This document shows, one piece after another, positions 51,839 through 63,043 of a DNA stretch of 64,000 nt; the stretch's first letter is position 1; every line of letters begins with the position of its first letter. The stretch covers positions 310,001 to 374,000 of the forward strand of contig NZ_QEKQ01000001.1 of assembly GCF_003096655.1 (NCBI RefSeq), given 5' to 3'. The DNA comes from Tamilnaduibacter salinus. GTDB lineage: Bacteria; Pseudomonadota; Gammaproteobacteria; Pseudomonadales; Oleiphilaceae. The notes beneath the pieces were generated by a model. That model was not told the origin of the DNA and searched no databases. It was given only the letters and a program-made list of their open reading frames with translations. Both the position numbers and the translations under genes were made by a program.

Positions 51839-52876
51839 ATGCAGGAACTAAGAGATGCGGGTGTGATGTTGCGCCTGATTTACCAGGCGATGGTGGACCG
51901 TGGCATCGATACGGAGGCCATTCTAAAGCGCCTGGGAGTTGACGAGGATTACCTCAACAGCGCTCAGCTAAGGACCCCGCACAACGCGCAGTTGTTCTTC
52001 TGGCAGGTGGTGGAGGATGTCTCCGGCGACCCGGACATTGGCCTTCACCTTGGCCAGCATTTGCCCACCTATAAGGGGCAGGTGCTCGAATACCTGTTCC
52101 TCAGTAGTCCCACCTTCGGCGAGGGTCTGCGTCGCGCCCTGAATTATCAGCGGTTGCTGAGCGACGCGGCCAACACGGATTTCGTGGTCGAAGGCGACGA
52201 AGCCTGCCTGATCCTCGACACCACTTCCGATGAAGTGAAACGCCTGAAGCACTTCAGCGAATGTTTCGTCCAGGGTCTGATGATTTTCTTCCAGTCCATC
52301 ACCGACGGGCGTTTCCAGTGCTCCCGCGTTGAATTCGAACACGAGCGGGACGAACGCGGCACGGCGCATGTCGAGGAAGTACTGGGCTGCAAGGTTGTCT
52401 TCGGTGCGGACGAAAACCGCATGTACTTCCCGGCCAGCCTCCTGTCCCACGCGTCCCCCCATGCGGAGCCCGAGTTGCTGGATCTCCACGAGCGGTTTGC
52501 CAGCGAGCAGGTGGCACGGCTGGAGAAGAAGGACATCGTCGGGCAGGTTGAGCGCATCGTCGCGGAACTGCTCGATAGTGGTGAGGTGACCCTGGATGCG
52601 GTCGCCGAACGGCTCGACATGAAGCCGCGGACGCTGCGGACCCGGCTGACCGAGGCGGACACGAGCTTCAACCAGGTCCTGGCCGATTTCCGCTACCGTC
52701 TGGCGCGTCAGCTATTGGCCACGACGGATGAGTCCATCGACGAAATCGTCTACCTGACCGGCTTCTCTGAGCCCAGCACGTTCTACCGGGCGTTCAAACG
52801 TTGGTCCGGTATGACGCCGATCGAATACCGCAAAACCGCGCAGGGTCGCGAAGGCATCGTTGAACTCGACGATTAG
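51839..52876 (+). CDS. AraC family transcriptional regulator (divergent to hydratase gene)
   Basis: A 345-residue AraC regulator: Arabinose_bd-like N-terminal domain (about 15-210; DPDIGLHLGQHLPTYKGQVLE, LEYLFLSSPTFGEGLRRALN) and the AraC DNA-binding domain (about 240-340; RLDMKPRTLRTRLTEADTSF, IVYLTGFSEPSTFYRAFKRW, MTPIEYRK). Start at ATG 51839 in a region where the frame would otherwise run on upstream. Likely controls the divergent MaoC-like gene. Confidence 0.88.
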   Translation: MQELRDAGVMLRLIYQAMVDRGIDTEAILKRLGVDEDYLNSAQLRTPHNAQLFFWQVVEDVSGDPDIGLHLGQHLPTYKGQVLEYLFLSSPTFGEGLRRALNYQRLLSDAANTDFVVEGDEACLILDTTSDEVKRLKHFSECFVQGLMIFFQSITDGRFQCSRVEFEHERDERGTAHVEEVLGCKVVFGADENRMYFPASLLSHASPHAEPELLDLHERFASEQVARLEKKDIVGQVERIVAELLDSGEVTLDAVAERLDMKPRTLRTRLTEADTSFNQVLADFRYRLARQLLATTDESIDEIVYLTGFSEPSTFYRAFKRWSGMTPIEYRKTAQGREGIVELDD

Positions 52877-53169
52877 TGCGTCGTTGCCGGAGAGGGACTT
52901 GCCGCGGAATCCGCGGAATGACGCGGAAAAATAATAAAGAGACGGTGTTTGCCACGGAAGGACACGGAAAGCACGGAAGCGCCCTTCGGGCGAGCAGAAT
53001 CACGCCAAAAGAGCGGGGGTCCGCGTACGGGTTGCCTGCAATCGATCAGTCGGCGGGCATGCCGGTGAAAAAATGTCTCGCCGGAATCGTTAAAAGTGGT
53101 TGACATGAAAAAGGGCGTCTATATAATGCGCCCTCGTTGTCAGGCATATCAGGCCCGGCAACACAGCGC
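52877..53169. repeat. Composite repeat, left arm, upstream of tRNA-Asp
   Basis: Contains the left 79-base arm (52901-52979; GCCGCGGAATCCGCGG ... GGTGTTTGCCACGGAAGG ... GCACGGAAG) followed by CGCCCTTCGGGCG and the tRNA promoter. The arm is repeated, inverted, at 53536-53614. No gene. Confidence 0.75.
53100..53127 (+). promoter_or_regulatory. Sigma-70 promoter of tRNA-Asp
   Basis: TTGACA at 53100-53105 and TATAAT at 53122-53127 are exact consensus boxes separated by 16 bases. The GC-rich GCGCCC just downstream is the kind of discriminator associated with stringent control of tRNA genes. Confidence 0.88.
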
Positions 53170-53246
53170 GGAGCGGTAGTTCAGCTGGTTAGAATGCCGG
53201 CCTGTCACGCCGGAGGTCGCGGGTTCGAGTCCCGTCCGCTCCGCCA
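53170..53246 (+). tRNA. tRNA-Asp (anticodon GTC)
   Basis: GGAGCGG acceptor stem pairs with CCGCTCC, followed by an encoded GCCA end. D arm AGTTCAGCTGGTTAGA, anticodon stem-loop CCGGCCTGTCACGCCGG with GTC, and T arm GCGGGTTCGAGTCCCGT are all intact. 77 bases. T-rich sequence follows. Confidence 0.97.
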
Positions 53247-53641
53247 TTTTTTCCCCTCCTTTTATTGTTTCCCCATTATTAGCCACTGAACAACACGGAA
53301 AGCACGGACGGGTGTCTGCCCGGGGCACGTGTATGTTGCCTCGAGCAACTGTCTCCGACTCTGGCGTTGTCCGATGGGGAAACATCAACGATTGCCGTAG
53401 GTTGGGCTGACGAAGGAAGCCCAACAAATGGCCAGAATGCAAACACCAGGTAGGCCTCACGCAGCCCCTGGTCGAACGTTTTGCCCATTCCAGTGTTGGG
53501 CTTCCTGCGTCAGCCCAACCTACCGCCCCTTCTTTCTTCCGTGCTTTCCGTGCCCTTCCGTGGCAAACACCGTCTCTTTATTATTTTTCCGCGTGCGTCC
53601 GCGGATTCCGCGGCGAACCCATCTTTTCCGCACCGAAAACG
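53247..53641. repeat. Composite inverted-repeat cluster downstream of tRNA-Asp
   Basis: No gene in about 395 bases. It holds an arm copy (53279-53312, GCCACTGAACAACACGGAAA ...), a degraded module A (53323-53386), a 30-base inverted repeat pair GTAGGTTGGGCTGACG.../...CAGCCCAACCTAC (53397-53426 and 53494-53523), and the 79-base right arm (53536-53614), inverted relative to the copy upstream of the tRNA. Confidence 0.75.
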
Positions 53642-54673
53642 TCACTCCCCCTCCGTCTGCCGAAACACCCCCGCCGACACCCCAAACCACCGCCGAAATG
53701 CCTTGTGAAACGCCGGTGGCCCTGAAAACCCCAGGACCCAGGCGATCTCCGAGAACTTCAGCCGCGTCTCGCGCACATAGTCCCGGGCCAGATCCCGGCG
53801 GACCGCGTCCATGAGGTCCCGGAAGCGAGTGTTCTCGGCCGCCAGTTCGCGCCGGAGGGTCCAGGGGCCCATGCCGAGCTGTGAGGCGACCGTCTCAATG
53901 TTCGGTGCCTGGCCGTTCAGTAGCGGCATGAGCTGCTCCCGAACCCGCTCGGTCATGGACCAGCCACTGCGGATCTTCGCCAGCATGGCGTCACATTCCT
54001 GCACAAGCTGGCGGTGCATTGCCGGCTGAGCGTGGCGGGAGGCGGCGAGGAGCACCGGCTCGCGGAGGCGGATGGCGTTGCGATCCGCGCCGAACTCGAC
54101 CGGGCAGCCGAACCAACGCTCGAACGCGGCGGCGTGGGCCGGCTCGGGGTACTCGATCCAGACGCGTTCCAGCACGGCCGTGGCATCGGTGATGTCCCGC
54201 ACGAACTGGGTCCAGGCGGCCAGGACCGAATCCACCACGAACAGGTTGAAGCGATTGTAAGGACGAATGGAATAGAATCCGGCCTCACCAGCCGCTGCGT
54301 TCCAGTGCGGGTGCCCGCGGCTGTTGCGGCTGGTCAGCAGGGAGAAACGGGTCAGCGTTGCCAGGGCGGTCGCCACGTCCGGGGCCGTGATGGCGGCCAG
54401 GCCCGACTGCCCCGCATCCACAGGGCGGGTCATCCGACCCATGGTGAGACCCAGGGCCGGGTTGCCGGTCTGGCGTATGGCCGCCTCGCCGATGCGCATG
54501 AACCGGGGAATGCTGATCCGGGCATCGGGCGCGGCCAGTTGCGCCGGGGTAATCCGGAACTGACGGAACAACGGCTTCTCCGTGGTGCCGTGAGCCTGGA
54601 TGGCGCGTGCCAGCGGACCCAGATACAACACGCTGATGTCGCCGAGGGCGTTGGGGCGAAGGTGCGTACTCAT
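53642..54673 (-). CDS. AraC family transcriptional regulator
   Basis: A 343-residue AraC regulator of the Arabinose_bd type: N-terminal domain (about 15-200) and C-terminal helix-turn-helix region (LGMGPWTLRRELAAENTRF, IAWVLGFSGPPAFHKAFRRW). It is divergent from fadH 139 bases away, so it is a candidate regulator of that gene. The C-terminus ends inside the repeat cluster boundary. Confidence 0.87.
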   Translation of the reverse strand: MSTHLRPNALGDISVLYLGPLARAIQAHGTTEKPLFRQFRITPAQLAAPDARISIPRFMRIGEAAIRQTGNPALGLTMGRMTRPVDAGQSGLAAITAPDVATALATLTRFSLLTSRNSRGHPHWNAAAGEAGFYSIRPYNRFNLFVVDSVLAAWTQFVRDITDATAVLERVWIEYPEPAHAAAFERWFGCPVEFGADRNAIRLREPVLLAASRHAQPAMHRQLVQECDAMLAKIRSGWSMTERVREQLMPLLNGQAPNIETVASQLGMGPWTLRRELAAENTRFRDLMDAVRRDLARDYVRETRLKFSEIAWVLGFSGPPAFHKAFRRWFGVSAGVFRQTEGE

Positions 54674-54743
54674 CAGGAAAGTGTTTTCTCAGGATCAAAA
54701 AATGTCAATCAGGGATATTGTGACCGGCAAGGTCGATGATTAA

Positions 54744-56873
<2,130 letters not shown>

Positions 56874-56947
56874 TCGCTCTCCCTTGCACCCCGGTGCGCC
56901 ATTGTTTAGTTTGCTGAGCAGTGGCGCATCGGATAGCGAGGGCAAGG

Positions 56948-57571
56948 ATGACGACAGGGCGGACTTCTTTTCTGACTGGCAGGTCCGGCGTTGCCGCGCT
57001 GGGCCTGTTTCTGCTGTTGGCCGGCTGCGCCACCCAGCCCGTCAACATGGATGTGGCCTGGGGCTACGGTGTCGCCGCTCCGAACCATTACCGGATGTGG
57101 GTGGAGCGTCTGGCTCTCATCGACGCCTCGGGCGAAAGCGCCGAGAAAACCGTTGGCTTCGTCAGTTGCTGCTGGCAGGGTCCGAACGGCCCGTTTGGCA
57201 AGATTGACCGGATGGCCCCCTTCCCCAGGCAACTGGCCATTCGCTGGTTCTCGTTCGCCGAACAGGCCTTCTACCAGACCCGCATCACCCTCCCGAAAGA
57301 CCTCAAACAGCGGATGCGTGAAACCGCGCCGGTTAAAACCGGTGGCGACGTGTACCAGCGCCCCCGCAACACCCTCATGATCGGCCTGGCCCCCGGTGGC
57401 ACCGTCGTCCTCTGGATGATGAGCCAGGTGGGCAACGAGCAGGAGATTCTGCGCGTGCAGGCCGACAAGGCACCGGGCAATCCCGCCCAGTATGAGAAAT
57501 GGACCCGGGCCTACCTGGAAAAGCAGCGCGAGTACCTGAAAGAAAACGGGGTGCCCACCTCCGGCTGGTGA
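56948..57571 (+). CDS. DUF2931 family lipoprotein
   Basis: A 207-residue protein starting at ATG 56948. The N-terminus has a lipoprotein signal with lipobox LLAGC, so it is probably membrane anchored. The remainder (MWVERLALIDASGESAEKTVG, PFPRQLAIRWFSFAEQAFYQT, IGLAPGGTVVLW) matches the DUF2931 family of uncharacterised lipoproteins that often sit near type VI secretion or toxin genes; none is nearby here. Confidence 0.75.
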   Translation: MTTGRTSFLTGRSGVAALGLFLLLAGCATQPVNMDVAWGYGVAAPNHYRMWVERLALIDASGESAEKTVGFVSCCWQGPNGPFGKIDRMAPFPRQLAIRWFSFAEQAFYQTRITLPKDLKQRMRETAPVKTGGDVYQRPRNTLMIGLAPGGTVVLWMMSQVGNEQEILRVQADKAPGNPAQYEKWTRAYLEKQREYLKENGVPTSGW

Positions 57572-57623
57572 GGGCCAGAGCCTGCCTGCTGTGGCAAGCT
57601 ATCTTTTTTAAAGACGTCTTTTA

Positions 57624-57829
57624 GCCACGGAAGGACACAGAAGAACACGGAAAAACTGAACAAAAAGAGAGATCACAACAAACGACACCGTTCTCCCATC
57701 AACAGCGTCTCTCTTCATCGTTTTTTCCCACGCCCGCAGGGCGCTTCCGTGTTTTTCCGTGTCCTTCCGTGGCAGAAAACATCTCTTCACTATTTTTCCG
57801 CGCCTTTCCGCGGATTCCGCGGCAAACCC
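57624..57829. repeat. Composite inverted-repeat element
   Basis: The left arm GCCACGGAAGGACACAGAAG (57624-57652) is matched, inverted, at 57745-57773 with two mismatches over 29 bases. It continues with the CCGCGG/CGCGG region (57790-57829) seen in the 79-base arms around tRNA-Asp, with GCCCGCAGGGCGC in place of the CGCCCTTCGGGCG hairpin. Confidence 0.7.
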
Positions 57830-58039
57830 ACCGGCTGTAAGCCATTCTCATCATTCGCGAATACAACTGATTACTTTTCGCCCATTGACGATCCTCAAAG
57901 GGCCTTCTAGTCTCAGATCTGTCGACCCCCACAAGGGGTTCCGGCACTGAAGTAGAAACCGTCGCTGGCCACAAGCCGGCAGAAAACAACAAGACGACCA
58001 CGAAAGCCGTGATCCGGCCTGGTGGGAGAAGGTTTTGAC

Positions 58040-58201
58040 ATGATGGATCCGACGTTTGCCCTGGGACAGGTGTGTCCCGCTTCTGCCTATACGCGGCACT
58101 CCGCCGCCGACCTCACAGCATCGCCAACCGGGCCTGATTGGCCTGATAGCCCCCGACCCCCCGGTCAGCACCGTTCGATACAGGCCGCTCGCGGCCACTG
58201 A
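58040..58201 (+). CDS. Possible small open reading frame upstream of the IOR gene
   Basis: ATG 58040 (or 58043) opens 53 codons ending TGA at 58199-58201, preceded by GGGAGAAGG. Product MMDPTFALGQVCPASAYT... is proline-rich towards its end and has no recognisable motif. It could be a leader peptide, a remnant or chance. Support is only the good ribosome binding site. Confidence 0.2.
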   Translation: MMDPTFALGQVCPASAYTRHSAADLTASPTGPDWPDSPRPPGQHRSIQAARGH

Positions 58202-58273
58202 ATCCGATTTTTGAACAGAGAATCCCTCTCGTGAGTTTGCTCACTTGATGGGAGTCCGTCTGGGGGAATGGTT

Positions 58274-61200
58274 ATGCGTACCAATGTCAGTCTGAATGAC
58301 GTTTGGGAACAAGAGACAGGTTTCGTCTACATGAACGGCAGCCAGGCACTGGCCCGGCTGCCATTGCTACAGGCCCGGCTCGATGAGAAGGCCGGGCTGA
58401 ACACGGCCGGTTTTATTTCCGGCTATCGGGGATCGCCGCTGGGCGGTTTCGACAAAACGCTCTGGACCGCGAAAGACTATCTGCTCAAACACCGGATTCA
58501 TTTCCTGCCCGGTGTGAATGAGGACCTGGGGGCCACCTCGGTGTGGGGTTCCCAGCAGGCCAACATGTTCGACCACGCCCGCTATGACGGCGTGTTTGCC
58601 CTGTGGTACGGCAAGGGCCCGGGGGTGGACCGCAGCGGCGACGTGTTCAAGCACGCCAATGCCGCCGGCACCTCCCAGTATGGCGGTGTGCTGGCGGTCG
58701 CCGGTGATGATCACGCCTGCAAGTCCTCCACGCTGCCGCATCAGAGCGACTACGGGTTCATGGATGCGTCCATGCCCGTGCTGCATCCAAGCGGTGTGCA
58801 GGAAGTGCTCGACCTGGGGCTCTACGGTTGGGCCATGTCCCGCTTCAGTGGCTGCTGGGTGGGTTTCAAGGCGCTGGCCGAAACCATGGATTCGAGCATT
58901 TCGGCGCACATTGATCCGGACCGCATTGAGATCCGCCGCCCGTCCATCGACCATCTGCCGGACGACGGCCTCAATGCCCGCTGGCCAGACCGGCCCTTGC
59001 AGCAGGAAGAGCGCCTGCACCGTTACAAGCTGGAGGCCGCTCAGGCGTTCTGCCGCGTCAACCGTCTGGACCGGATCGTGCTGGATTCGCCCGACGCCCG
59101 CATGGGCATCATCACCACAGGCAAGGCCTATCTTGATGTGCTTCAGGCACTGGCCGACCTGGGGCTGGGGGAGACCGAACGCCACGCCATCGGCCTGCGG
59201 GTCTACAAGGTGGCCATGCCCTGGCCGCTGGAGCCGGAGGGCGTGTTCGAATTCGCCCAGGGCCTGGATGAGGTGCTGGTGGTCGAGGAAAAGCGCGGCC
59301 TGATTGAGGATCAGCTCAAGACCCAGCTCTACGGCTGGCAGGATCAGGCCCGGCCCACGATCATCGGCAAGCGTGATGAGCAGGGCACCGAGCTGCTGCC
59401 GTCGGTCGCGGAGCTGTCCCCGGCCATGGTGGCCCGTGCCATCGCCTCTCGCCTGCGGAGCCGGTTCTGTAACGAGACTCTCCAGCAACGGCTCGATTTC
59501 CTCGCGGAAAAAGAATCCAGCCTGGCGCAGCCGAAGGACCGACTCGAACGCACGCCGCATTTCTGTTCCGGCTGCCCCCACAACACCTCCACCCGTTTGC
59601 CGGAAGGCAGTCGCGCGCTGGGTGGCATCGGGTGCCACTACATGGCGACCTGGATGGACCGGGGCACCGACACCTTCACGCAGATGGGCGGTGAAGGCGT
59701 GACCTGGCTGGGGCAGGCGCCATTCACTCACGAGAAGCATGTCTTCCAGAACCTGGGGGATGGCACCTACTTCCACTCCGGCCTGCTGGCCATCCGCGCG
59801 GCCATCGCCTCCGGTGCCAACATCACCTACAAGATCCTCTACAACGACGCTGTCGCCATGACCGGCGGTCAGCCGGTGGACGGCACGCTCACGGTCCAGC
59901 AGATCAGCCATCAGTTGTACGGGGAGGGCGTGCGGCGCATCGCCGTGGTCAGCGACGACATCCACAAGTACCCCTCGCGGGCCGACTTCGCCGACCGCAC
60001 GACCTTTCACGACCGGGAGGACCTGGACGCGCTGCAGCGCGAGCTGCGTGAGATCGAAGGCTGCTCGGTGCTGATCTACGACCAGACCTGCGCGGCGGAA
60101 AAGCGCCGTCGTCGCAAGAAGGGCACCATGGAGGACCCGGACCAGCGCGTGCTGATCAATCCGGAGGTGTGCGAAGGCTGCGGCGACTGTGGCATCCAGT
60201 CCAACTGCCTGTCGCTGCTGCCACTTGAAACTAAACGGGGCCGCAAGCGGACCATCGACCAGTCCGGCTGCAACAAGGACTTCAGCTGTGTGCGCGGGTT
60301 CTGCCCCAGCTTCGTGACCGTCAAGGGCGGGCGCCTGCGCAAACCGGCTGGTGTCTCGGCGGATGTGGACTTCGGGGAGCTGCCAGAGCCGGTCTTTTCC
60401 GGCGAGCACGATCCCTACGGCATTCTGCTGACCGGTGTCGGCGGCACCGGCGTGGTCACCGTCAGTGCGCTGCTGGGCATGGCGGCCCACATCGAAGGCA
60501 AGGGCGTGTCGGTACTGGACCAGACCGGCCTGGCGCAGAAATTCGGCGCCGTGGTCAGTCACATCCGCATCGGTTCGGACCAGAACGACATCCACGCCGT
60601 CCGCATTCCCGCCGGCGAAGCCGACCTGATGATCGCCTTCGACCTGATGGTTGGTGCCAGTGACGATGCGCTCGCCAAGCTCGACAGCCGCTTCTCGCGC
60701 AGCGTCGTGAATACCGAGGAAGCCATGCCGGCGTCGTTCACCCGTCAGCCGGACCTGGCCTATCCCGGTGAGTCCATGGAAGACACTGTGCGCTCGGCCT
60801 GTGCCGAGGACGCGAGCTGGTTCCTGAACGCCGGCAAGCTGGCCAAAGCCCTGATGGGGGATGCCATGGCGGTGAACCTGTTCATCATCGGCTTTGCGTA
60901 CCAGAAGGGGTTGTTGCCACTGAGCGCGGAGGCCATCGAACAGGCCATTGAGCTCAATGGCGTCGCGGTCCGGGCGAACCAGCAGTCGTTCCTCTGGGGG
61001 CGCCGTGCGGCGCATGACCTGGAGCGGGTGTGGAAACTGGCCTTCCCGCCGAAAAACGACGGCGTGGCCGTGCAGGTCATGGAAACCACCGACGACGTGA
61101 TCGAACGGGAAAAGGCGCACCTGACGGCGTACCAGAATGCCGCGCTGGCTACCCGTTATGAACGCCTGGTGCGCCAGGTGGAGGTGACTGCCAAGCAACG

Positions 61201-61753
61201 CGTCGGCGGCGACCCGATGCTGGTGCGAACCGTCGCGGAGAACTACGCCAAGGTACTGGCCTACAAAGATGAATACGAAGTTGCACGACTGTTCAGCGAT
61301 GGCAGCTTCCGCCAGTATCTGGACGAGCAGTTCGAGGGCGACGTGGAGCTGGAATTCAACCTGGCGCCGCCACTGCTCAGCCGGGCAAAGAAGGGCGAGC
61401 GCCCGCGCAAGCTGACGTTCGGCCCCTGGATGGAACGGGTCTTCCACATTCTGGCCCGTGGCAAGGTCTTACGGGGCACGATGTTGGACCCGTTCGCCTA
61501 CACAGCGGATCGCCGGCTCGAACGTCGCATCATCCGTGAGTACGAGGCGGACATCGCCTGGCTGCAGCGCCACCTCAATGAGGACCATCTCAATGCCGCG
61601 CGCGAACTGGCCGCGCTACCCGGAAAGATCCGCGGCTACGGCCCGGTGAAGGAGGCGGCGTACCAGAGCACCCGCAAGGAACGGGACCAGCTCAGGGCGG
61701 ACCTGAACCCGAACACGACATCGCACCGGCAGATTGCCAGCGCGGCTGTCTGA
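58274..61753 (+). CDS. Indolepyruvate ferredoxin oxidoreductase (fused)
   Basis: An 1159-residue fused enzyme that oxidatively decarboxylates indolepyruvate and related aryl or branched 2-oxo acids with ferredoxin. N-terminal half: TPP-dependent region (NGSQALARLPLLQ, GFISGYRGSPLGGF, GGIGCHYMATWMD, ILYNDAVAMTGGQPVDG). A 4Fe-4S patch (CEGCGDCGIQSNC) follows, then the gamma-type domain (LLTGVGGTGVVTVSALLGMA, GLAQKFGAVVSHI). Start chosen at ATG 58274, with GGGGGA at good spacing; ATG 58268 is also possible. Followed by a leucine-type dehydrogenase gene. Confidence 0.93.
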   Translation: MRTNVSLNDVWEQETGFVYMNGSQALARLPLLQARLDEKAGLNTAGFISGYRGSPLGGFDKTLWTAKDYLLKHRIHFLPGVNEDLGATSVWGSQQANMFDHARYDGVFALWYGKGPGVDRSGDVFKHANAAGTSQYGGVLAVAGDDHACKSSTLPHQSDYGFMDASMPVLHPSGVQEVLDLGLYGWAMSRFSGCWVGFKALAETMDSSISAHIDPDRIEIRRPSIDHLPDDGLNARWPDRPLQQEERLHRYKLEAAQAFCRVNRLDRIVLDSPDARMGIITTGKAYLDVLQALADLGLGETERHAIGLRVYKVAMPWPLEPEGVFEFAQGLDEVLVVEEKRGLIEDQLKTQLYGWQDQARPTIIGKRDEQGTELLPSVAELSPAMVARAIASRLRSRFCNETLQQRLDFLAEKESSLAQPKDRLERTPHFCSGCPHNTSTRLPEGSRALGGIGCHYMATWMDRGTDTFTQMGGEGVTWLGQAPFTHEKHVFQNLGDGTYFHSGLLAIRAAIASGANITYKILYNDAVAMTGGQPVDGTLTVQQISHQLYGEGVRRIAVVSDDIHKYPSRADFADRTTFHDREDLDALQRELREIEGCSVLIYDQTCAAEKRRRRKKGTMEDPDQRVLINPEVCEGCGDCGIQSNCLSLLPLETKRGRKRTIDQSGCNKDFSCVRGFCPSFVTVKGGRLRKPAGVSADVDFGELPEPVFSGEHDPYGILLTGVGGTGVVTVSALLGMAAHIEGKGVSVLDQTGLAQKFGAVVSHIRIGSDQNDIHAVRIPAGEADLMIAFDLMVGASDDALAKLDSRFSRSVVNTEEAMPASFTRQPDLAYPGESMEDTVRSACAEDASWFLNAGKLAKALMGDAMAVNLFIIGFAYQKGLLPLSAEAIEQAIELNGVAVRANQQSFLWGRRAAHDLERVWKLAFPPKNDGVAVQVMETTDDVIEREKAHLTAYQNAALATRYERLVRQVEVTAKQRVGGDPMLVRTVAENYAKVLAYKDEYEVARLFSDGSFRQYLDEQFEGDVELEFNLAPPLLSRAKKGERPRKLTFGPWMERVFHILARGKVLRGTMLDPFAYTADRRLERRIIREYEADIAWLQRHLNEDHLNAARELAALPGKIRGYGPVKEAAYQSTRKERDQLRADLNPNTTSHRQIASAAV

Positions 61754-61835
61754 AACAGTCACCGGCGGGGCCCACAAGGCGCTGCCGGTGTCACCATCAC
61801 CCACAAGGTGTGTCGAGAGAGAAGGTAACTGACTA

Positions 61836-62897
61836 ATGAACGTTTTCAGCCATCCCGAGTTTGATGATCACGAACACCTGTCGTTCTTCAGCGACCCTGA
61901 AACCGGCCTGCGCGCCATTGTTGCCATCCATAACACCAACCGGGGCCCGGCGCTCGGCGGCTGCCGGATGTTTCCCTACGCCACCGATGAGGAAGCCCTG
62001 CGGGATGTATTGCGTCTCTCCCGGGGTATGACCTACAAGTCCGCGCTGGCGAACCTGGATCTGGGCGGCGGCAAGTCGGTCATCATCGGTAACCCCCACG
62101 AGCACAAGACCGAGGCGCTGATGGAAACCATGGGCCGCTGTCTGGAGCAGCTTGGTGGCCATTACATCGCCGCCGAGGATTCCGGCACGAGCGTGCCGGA
62201 CCTTCAGGTCATGGGGCGGCACACCGGGCACGTCGCCGGCGTACAGTCACGACCGGGCTTTGACGGCGAGACCAGCAATGGCGACCCGTCGCCGGTGACC
62301 GCCTATGGCGCCTTTGTCGGGATTCAGGCCGCCGTAAAGCACCAGCTCGGCAGCGACAGCCTGGAAGGGCTCACGGTCGCGGTCCAGGGCGTGGGCAATG
62401 TCGGGTTCCGTCTGGCCAGGCACCTGCGGGATGCCGGGGCCCGGCTCTGGGTTCACGACATTCATCAGGCCAACATGGATCGGGCCGTTGACGAGCTGGG
62501 CGCGACCGCCGTCGACGGTGATGAAATCCTCTACCTGCCGGTGGACGTGCTGGCGCCCTGTGCTATGGGCGCGGTGCTGAACGACCAGTCGATCGACGGG
62601 CTGCATGCCCGCATCGTTGCCGGTGCGGCCAATAACCAGCTGGCACGCCCCGAGCATGACGCGATGCTTCACGAGCGTGGTGTGCTCTACGCGCCGGATT
62701 TCGTGATCAACGCCGGCGGCATCATCGACGTGTTCCACGAGCGGAAAGGATCGGAACCGGCGGAGGTGCGTCGCCATGTCGAATCCATCGGCGAGACGCT
62801 GACGGAAATCTTTGCCCGCTCGGCCCGGGACGGCCTGCCGACCGGCACCATCGCCAACCAGTTGGCGGAGGAACGCTTTCGGAACACCGTCCGATGA
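61836..62897 (+). CDS. Leucine/valine/phenylalanine dehydrogenase family enzyme
   Basis: A 353-residue amino acid dehydrogenase of the Glu/Leu/Phe/Val family. The substrate-site block is [13 protein letters not shown] and the catalytic lysine is in [14 protein letters not shown]; the NAD fold shows [17 protein letters not shown]. This matches leucine dehydrogenase-type enzymes that deaminate branched-chain amino acids. It lies 82 bases after the indolepyruvate oxidoreductase gene; dehydrogenase, then ferredoxin oxidoreductase, would convert amino acid to acyl-CoA. NADH-type cofactor preference is inferred. Confidence 0.9.
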   Translation: MNVFSHPEFDDHEHLSFFSDPETGLRAIVAIHNTNRGPALGGCRMFPYATDEEALRDVLRLSRGMTYKSALANLDLGGGKSVIIGNPHEHKTEALMETMGRCLEQLGGHYIAAEDSGTSVPDLQVMGRHTGHVAGVQSRPGFDGETSNGDPSPVTAYGAFVGIQAAVKHQLGSDSLEGLTVAVQGVGNVGFRLARHLRDAGARLWVHDIHQANMDRAVDELGATAVDGDEILYLPVDVLAPCAMGAVLNDQSIDGLHARIVAGAANNQLARPEHDAMLHERGVLYAPDFVINAGGIIDVFHERKGSEPAEVRRHVESIGETLTEIFARSARDGLPTGTIANQLAEERFRNTVR

Positions 62898-62960
62898 GAC
62901 CCTGTTTGCAAAAAAACGCCAACAAAATCTGGCCATGAACGGGGATTTTATCGGTAAAAT

Positions 62961-62986
62961 CCGCCCCCGAAATGTTTCGGGGGCGG
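62961..62986. terminator. Hairpin between the dehydrogenase and transporter genes
   Basis: CCGCCCCCGAAA and TTTCGGGGGCGG form a perfect 12-base stem around TG, 64 bases after the dehydrogenase stop. It is not followed by a T run on the plus strand, so it may be a weak terminator or an mRNA processing or leader structure ahead of the transporter gene. Confidence 0.45.
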
Positions 62987-63043
62987 CCATCACTGAGGTT
63001 CCAACCTCGCTCCCGAAAACAACAAGACTTTGCAGGAGACCGT

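Larger units (their letters stand above)
57572..58273. other. Long intergenic region with repeats
   Basis: About 700 bases between the lipoprotein and indolepyruvate oxidoreductase genes. The left part is a composite repeat (57624-57829). The right part, 57830-58273, is non-repetitive; I see no riboswitch-like fold I can defend. A small open frame at 58040-58201 is listed separately. It should contain the promoter of the downstream operon. Confidence 0.55.

Noticed and set aside
43606-53614. CRISPR-like repeats
   Set aside because: The repeats are inverted and modular with no regular spacers and no cas genes.
58367-61447. 1026-residue open frame on the minus strand
   Set aside because: It lies entirely opposite the indolepyruvate oxidoreductase gene, whose family motifs are intact. 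The product is His/Gln/Val-rich, as expected from the antisense of GC-rich coding DNA.
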